Shown here in pieces: positions 58,486 to 64,000 of a DNA stretch of 64,000 nt. Under the pieces are notes generated by a model. The model was not told where the DNA came from. It searched no databases and saw nothing but the letters and a program-made list of their open reading frames with translations. A program made the position numbers and the translations under genes. Positions within the stretch are counted from its first letter, which is position 1. Every line of letters begins with the position of its first letter. Source of the DNA: Corythucha ciliata (lineage: Eukaryota > Arthropoda > Insecta > Hemiptera > Tingidae); assembly GCA_038030265.1 (NCBI GenBank), contig CM075937.1, positions 21,018,001-21,082,000 of the forward strand, read 5' to 3'.

Positions 58486-61400
58486 GACGTGTTTTTGGCC
58501 CCTTCTTGTCCTTCCTATTCTTTTAAGTTCTATTGTTTGATTTGTGGGAAGCTATTGTGAAGGTCATGCGAATGCTGTTATTACGTCATCATTCTATCTA
58601 GCCTATTTCAAATGGGTCCCGCAACCCAATAGTTTTAAAAATTAATAAACAAATATAGGGCCTGATTTTATTTGAACGGATCGTGTTTTCATGAGTTTTG
58701 GTACCCAAGCTATCACGACAGCATGATTTTGGAAAATGTGTTACTTCCTCATTCGTCTTGGCTTCCGAAAAAGCTTGACGGTTCTGTTAAATGAATAATA
58801 AAGGTCTCTGCCCGCAAGAATGCCACGTTCCTCACGACATGAGCTGCTGTGCGGGTTAATGCATACTTACACGCATAACCTTCCCATCGTCCCTGGCCTG
58901 TCTGATCCGCCAATCTGAAAAATAAAACTCGGAAGTGACGTGTATAAACTCCTAGCCCCTCCTTATATAGCGTTGACCTCCCCCCTCCTCTGCTTCACCA
59001 ACATTCATTGGCCGGGACGTAGGAAACGACAGTAAATTGTACCTATTGATAAAAAACATAATATGCAATTCCCAACACCCGACCTAGCTGGCGCCTCGGG
59101 CGATGACCTGCCGGCTCCAGATAAATGACTAATAATTCTGTGGCCAAATATATTGGTCACCTTGACCACTTGGGAGGAGTTGGAGACAACTGTCTAGTAC
59201 CAGTCGTATTCTCTTTTAAAGGAGAAAAATCCGAAGGAATTCGTCTTTTTCTTTTCCTTCTCTCGGTAATAAGTAAAAGAATGGGATCTGAGCTCTCGGA
59301 AAAACAAGAATATATACTACGTATAGGCAAGAAAGAGAGTGGAAAACAACAATTTCATTCCAAGCACGTATCATCCGCTCGAAATGCGACGACATGATGT
59401 GTGCGGCGGAGATAAGAATATTGCGGCGATGAAAAAAGGTCGTGTTCGGGGAGTGGGTGAGCATTGAGCGGACAGGTGAAGAAATGACGCGTGAGGACAT
59501 TCCACAAAGTTTTAAAGAGGTCTACACGAGACTATTACTATACTGTGCACCTTCAAACCGACCCCTCACCTTTTGGTGCCACTGTTTATATTTTTGTTGA
59601 GTGACAGACGTGCGTGCGTCGCGTCTCGATTATAATGGAAGGAGTTATGGGATGGTAGGGGGGAGGGGGATGTTAAAACGACAAAACGACCGCAATTTTT
59701 TATTCGACTCGACACCTTAACGTTCATGATTCTTTGTGGGGCATAATTTATGTAGTGCGCGGAAGCCGAATAAGTTACGTATAAAAGAGAGGAGGGGGAT
59801 GGTGCCTGGACGTGAAATGTAACTATAAAATCGGTTTGAACTTCCGGTGGAGACCCCCGTAATATCGATCGTAATGAAAGTTTTCAACAAAACAAGGGAT
59901 TACAAAGTTTTGTACCAACAGAAGAAGCGTTAAGATCAGACGGGGAAACTGAGAAAATTAATCGGGAATTCGCCCCTTTTTCGTTTTGGTCATATTTAAA
60001 GCAACACTTAATTTTTATTCTGTGTAGTATGCTTACCTACTTGAAATAATAACAATAGGATGGGAGAAATGAAGTAGCCCAAGCAGAATGATCTGAATGT
60101 TAAACGAGGTTGACATAGCAAGTAAATCGTGGAAAACCAAACAGCGTTATAACAACAGGTCTCAACCGGAACAAATCGATGATGGTGAAGAAAAAAATCA
60201 CGAGCAGGATTCCATGAAAGACAGAACAAACCCAGCATTGTTTCATTTCAGTTTTAATGTTAACTCATAAAAAAATATCGGGTAAGCCCTTCCAACTTTT
60301 AAACGCGTGTTTACGTTTCTGACAGTTCTTTCAGTTGAGAATGAAAATTTCAGGGCTTTTAAATAGTGAAATCGTGTTTAGGTCGCTAGATAATATTTAA
60401 ATTACGAAAACTCCCCCGCCCCGCACTTCACATTTTAGAATGAGATAAGCAAAATATATGAAGTTGCGAGGTAGTCGATGAGGGGAAAGGGGGTCAGAAC
60501 CTGTTCGTCTTTTGAAAGCGTAATGCAAAAGACTCCCCCCCCCCCTCACGAGTGCCAGTAGTGGACACAGCAGGGTGATAGCCCTCACCGCATCCCCAAC
60601 CCACAGCCAATCTTTTGACAACACCGTGGGACATTATACATGTGCATAATAATACAGAATTACACGCCTTCCGAATTTCTCGCATATAACGTTATATATG
60701 TTTACACTTTTCTACCCAGCTATCACTGTGTGAACCCCCCCCCCCCTCATCTTTTCGATACCTACGTGGCTTTAACGTGGGCAGTAACGTCACGGTCCAA
60801 GAGTGTCTTTTCCGGTCGTTTTCAATGAAATGGAAAAGTCTCGAAAGGTCTTCTGCTCATTCTTTTTTTCTCATTCTCTCTTCGAGGCACTTATTCCCTC
60901 ACACCTTTTATTTTCTGAGAGGATGAGGGAGTCTACGACCTCATACATTTTTATTTGAAACAAAAAGCCGCGTGATGAAGTTATATAGCACTTTCTTTTC
61001 TTTCTTTTTCTCGCTTTAAGCTCCCCTCCCCCCCGCTCCGCTAACATCATTTCACCTCATCTCTTCACACAATATACCCGCGCCTCAAATCCCACTAAGT
61101 AATTTGGTCGCTAAAGTAGAAAACTCTGTATAATATACTCCAGAGAGGCCATTTTTACTCCTCTCCATGTTCACATCAAATTATATTTGGGCATCGTCCT
61201 TGAATACATAAAAAGTGTGTGTCTAGTGGTGAAAGAGGGAGGGGAGCGGTGGCACGAAAGCTTTCTTATAAGTGGTGTATAGTGCTCCTTCCACTTTAAC
61301 TTCTCATTCAGTATGACCTCCCCCCTCTTCCCTTCTTGTTCGTGCAAAGCGTTGAAAGGGAAAAATCCTCTTTCATGAACTTGATCGCCTGCAACCTTTT

Positions 61401-61690
61401 TTTTTTTTTTTCAGACTGATGGCTAGGCTCAGCTCTACGCACCACGCTACAACAGCCAGTAGAACCACTTCTGAACAGTTGCTGGGGAGGGCTGCTTCAG
61501 GCGCGGCTCGAGGGGGTTGGCGGTAAGAGCGATGGCGCCGCGCCCTTATTTCTGGTCCTTTATTAGGTTTATCAAATATTTGCGCTCTACATGGCAGGCA
61601 TGGTCACTTCCACAAACCATCAATGTAATTCGTGGTTTATGGAGGCCTTTTTACAGCTACAATTTGGAAAAAAACCCTAATGTCCGGTTC
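58486..61690. other. Unique DNA, no supported gene
   Basis: Only short ORFs with biased composition. C12 runs near 60534 and 60728. TATAAAAG near 59781 is isolated. Confidence 0.45.
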
Positions 61691-61890
61691 TTGGAGTAAG
61701 CCCGCGGCTAAAATTGAGAAAAATAGCTAATTCGTGGCTAAATAATGAGCCAAACCCGCTAAATCTGGGCTGAAATTAAGAAAAAGCGCTCCTTTGCGTC
61801 TAAAATCAGGACATCATCAATTCATAGTTTCTGGAGGCAACCTATTTTGTGGCCAAAACTGAGACAAAACGCTAATTTCCATAATTTCAA
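61691..61890 (+). repeat. Family 2 array (forward), short
   Basis: Units GCGGCTAAAATTGAGAAAAA and GCTAATTCGTGGCTAAATAA at 61703-61745. Confidence 0.7.
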
Positions 61891-62467
61891 TCCAGTTCAG
61901 GCAGCACATCCTTTCAAAGTCCCTATAAAAAAGACGTTTTTCACGTGGTCGCTGGTTTCGGCAGACTCCAATCCAAAGTGGCCCTGCAAGGTTCACAAAG
62001 TTGGGGCATCTTCCTTGGACTGTGGGTCATTCGATTGCTTGGCCGCTGCATGCGTCCGGTCAAAAATGGCGGATAAAAAGGCTCGTCAGATTAGAAGGTC
62101 CGTCTCAATTTCCAGATTCTAGACGTTGAGAAACATGTTCATATACGCGATCTTGTCAAATTCACACAATCGACGCAGATTTTGTACCCAGATGCGGTTC
62201 ATGTGAGATCCTTGACCAACGCAGCGCCTGTTGCATCCACAATTGATCAATTCTGTCGGTTTCGCATAACGCGCCAGTTAATACCATGCCTTCGCACGAC
62301 CGAGGAAAGTTAGGGGTGCCATAGTAACCATCAGATGTCCTACTTTTTCCTACTTGATTTTTCAGGTGTCCGAGATGTCAAAATTGTCCTCTACTTTGTC
62401 CTACACTTCGGCCTCCACTTGTTATTTCTGGTGGGCCCACCCGCCCAAAATCATTCAGACAAAGCTC
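61891..62467. other. Unique DNA, no supported gene
   Basis: An ORF reading through 61847-62122 has no recognisable domain. Nothing else seen. Confidence 0.35.
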
Positions 62468-62654
62468 CAGGGGCGTACCTATAAATCCTTCCGAAGGGGG
62501 CGATTCCGGCAGTCCGCGGCCTTTTAAGGACTGGCGGGGTTGGGTATTGTAATAAATACCCTTCGTATTGCTGGGATTTCATAAAAACGTGGCTAAAAAA
62601 CGGCCTCCCTGAGGGGGCGATCCACCTATCGCACCCCGTCTGGGTACGCCACTG
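62468..62654. mobile_element. Probable hAT-like MITE
   Basis: 187 bp bounded by CAGGGGCGTACC and GGTACGCCACTG, a 12-bp inverted repeat with one mismatch; CAGNGGCGTA termini are common in hAT elements. Both ends also carry a GGGGGCGAT motif inward. I could not find a clean 8-bp target duplication, so the class is tentative. Confidence 0.55.
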
Positions 62655-62884
62655 CATCCGGCCTGGTGAGTTTGGTCTTCTCCCTGACTCGATTCCGCCT
62701 GATCAGGTCGAGCGCTAGCCAGTCAACTTGGGGAACAACAACAACAAGAACACAGCGATTTCACCCGCTGGATTATACTTTCACATACTCAAACTCTGAC
62801 ATTCACCCAAAAACTCTGAAGAATTGACTGAAAAACCGGACAATGTGGCTCAAAGTCTGATTCAAAAACAATCATACGCATTAT

Positions 62885-63195
62885 AGACACTTTAAAAAAA
62901 CCCAAATTTTGTCATTTTTCCCTTTACAAACGCTTGTTTTACGGATTTTCCCTATTTCCAAAACAAATTTTTGGAGAATCTTCTCGATCAAACACCATTT
63001 TTGTGGCGTTTGCTCCTTCAAAACCACCATTTTGTGGGTTTTGCTTTTTCAAGAACAATATTTAGTGGGTTTCGCTCTTTTAAAACCCAATTTTCAGGAC
63101 TTTCGCTCTTTCAAAACTGTCTCACAGAACTTGGCTCTTTTAAAAGTGAATTTTGGGGATTTTCACCTGTTCGAAAACAAATTTTCGTGGCTTCA
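62885..63195 (+). repeat. Family 3 array
   Basis: Units such as TTTTGTGGGTTTTGCTTTTT then CAAAACC about every 30 bp; the apparently repetitive ORF at 62909-63217 is a product of this period. Confidence 0.75.
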
Positions 63196-63219
63196 GTGGC
63201 TCATCTCTGAATTTTGAAT

Positions 63220-63805
63220 TAAAGCTTTTTTTTTATTACCTTTTCAGCAATGTATTAGCACTTTTTCTTACTTTGAGCAGCAAGTAATAGAGTTTTTCGT
63301 TAATTTAAGCCTCGCTAATTAGTGATTTTTGTCAATAATGGCCGCAAATGAGCGATGTATGAACTTATTTGCCATGCATTAACAATTTTTTTCAACTTTT
63401 AGCTAAAGGCTAGCGCTTTTTCTCAGTTTTAGGCCCGAAGTTGTCTTCAGAAGCCAAGGATTTGTGAATTTTAGACGCGAGTCAACGTTCTTACTCACGT
63501 GCTTTGTTAGTCTGAATAATAGTTTTTCCCAATTTCAGCGTGAATTAGCCGATTTTTTTCATTTGTATCCGTGAATTAACGTTTTTTCTAGGCTTTATCC
63601 ACAATTTATCGGATTTTTCACAATTTCAGCGGCGAATTAATTAGGGATTCTTATACGTTGAGTCCACGATATAGGATTGTTTCAAGTTTAGCCGCTAAGT
63701 AGCGCTTTTGGTCAATTTAATTATTGAATTAGCTATTTTTTCAATTTTTGCCGATTAGCGCAATTTCAGAAGCGAATTCGTCATTTTTTTCCAATTTTAA
63801 TTCCT
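63220..63805 (-). repeat. Family 2 array (reverse)
   Basis: Units such as AATTTCAGCGTGAATTAGCC then GATTTTTTTC (63532-63560). Confidence 0.75.
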
Positions 63806-64000
63806 TTCTGGGTTGGATGGATTGAAAATCATCGAAAGGGGCCATTATCGCTGTCCAAACGCATGTCAAAAACTCATTTTCATGTTCCTACATACATAAA
63901 CGCGAATCCTTAAAATCCCAATTCCATCTTCAATCTTTTCGGGGCCCCTCGTGAGCGGGGCGACCCGGCCCAGAAAAAATGAATCAGAAAAATCACGAAC

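Noticed and set aside
61847..62122. 91-codon ORF as an exon
   Set aside because: It begins inside a repeat array, has no family motif and no convincing splice sites.
62909..63217. 102-codon repetitive protein
   Set aside because: Apparent protein repeats reflect a ~30-bp DNA array (10 codons).

Overview
The window is AT-rich, intron-poor, repeat-dominated nuclear DNA of an animal, most likely an arthropod. The main reason is an intact seven-transmembrane gustatory-receptor-family gene (8680-9702) with the C-terminal Y-x5-QF signature of arthropod chemoreceptors. A tubulin-tyrosine-ligase-like (TTLL6/13-type) gene lies at 40558-42098, and the transposable elements (Tc1/mariner, Penelope, CR1/Jockey-type LINEs, Ty3/gypsy LTR elements, PIF/Harbinger and hAT MITEs) fit the same assignment. 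I cannot name the species. No bacterial or viral gene set is present.

Layout. 0-8.3 kb: degenerate short-period repeat arrays, one tRNA-derived SINE, and unique DNA with a possible first exon near 4.06 kb. 8.68-9.70 kb: gustatory receptor. 9.7-17 kb: unique DNA and more arrays. 17.2-19.9 kb: two diverged LTR-like units on the minus strand with primer-binding-site-like motifs, one split by an 850-bp foldback element. 20.1-24.2 kb: foldback and hairpin elements in otherwise unique DNA. 24.5-31.1 kb: Penelope remains (GIY-YIG endonuclease end, two inverted pLTR-like copies with hammerhead-like motifs), a small LTR-element fragment inserted in the GIY-YIG region, local tandem duplications, and a decayed gag/protease/integrase element. 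31.1-32 kb: array. 32.9-38.5 kb: a three-layer nest, LINE A interrupted by LINE B, itself interrupted by a 504-bp Harbinger-type MITE. 38.9-39.8 kb: two more MITEs with clear target duplications. 40.5-42.1 kb: TTLL gene with one frameshift near its 3' end. 42.6-44.2 kb: a nearly intact Tc1-like transposon. 44.5-48.2 kb: arrays. 48.2-51.8 kb: unique. 51.8-58.5 kb: arrays of several families plus a second SINE. 58.5-61.7 kb: unique, gene-free as far as I can see. 61.7-64 kb: arrays and a small MITE.

The most unusual feature is the set of at least five distinguishable families of heavily diverged tandem repeats with 20-bp or about 30-bp periods. By eye they cover about a quarter of the window, in both orientations, and they host several of the transposon insertions. 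Only two host genes are supported; nearly every other coding trace belongs to a mobile element and carries stops or frameshifts. The two host genes have no visible functional link.
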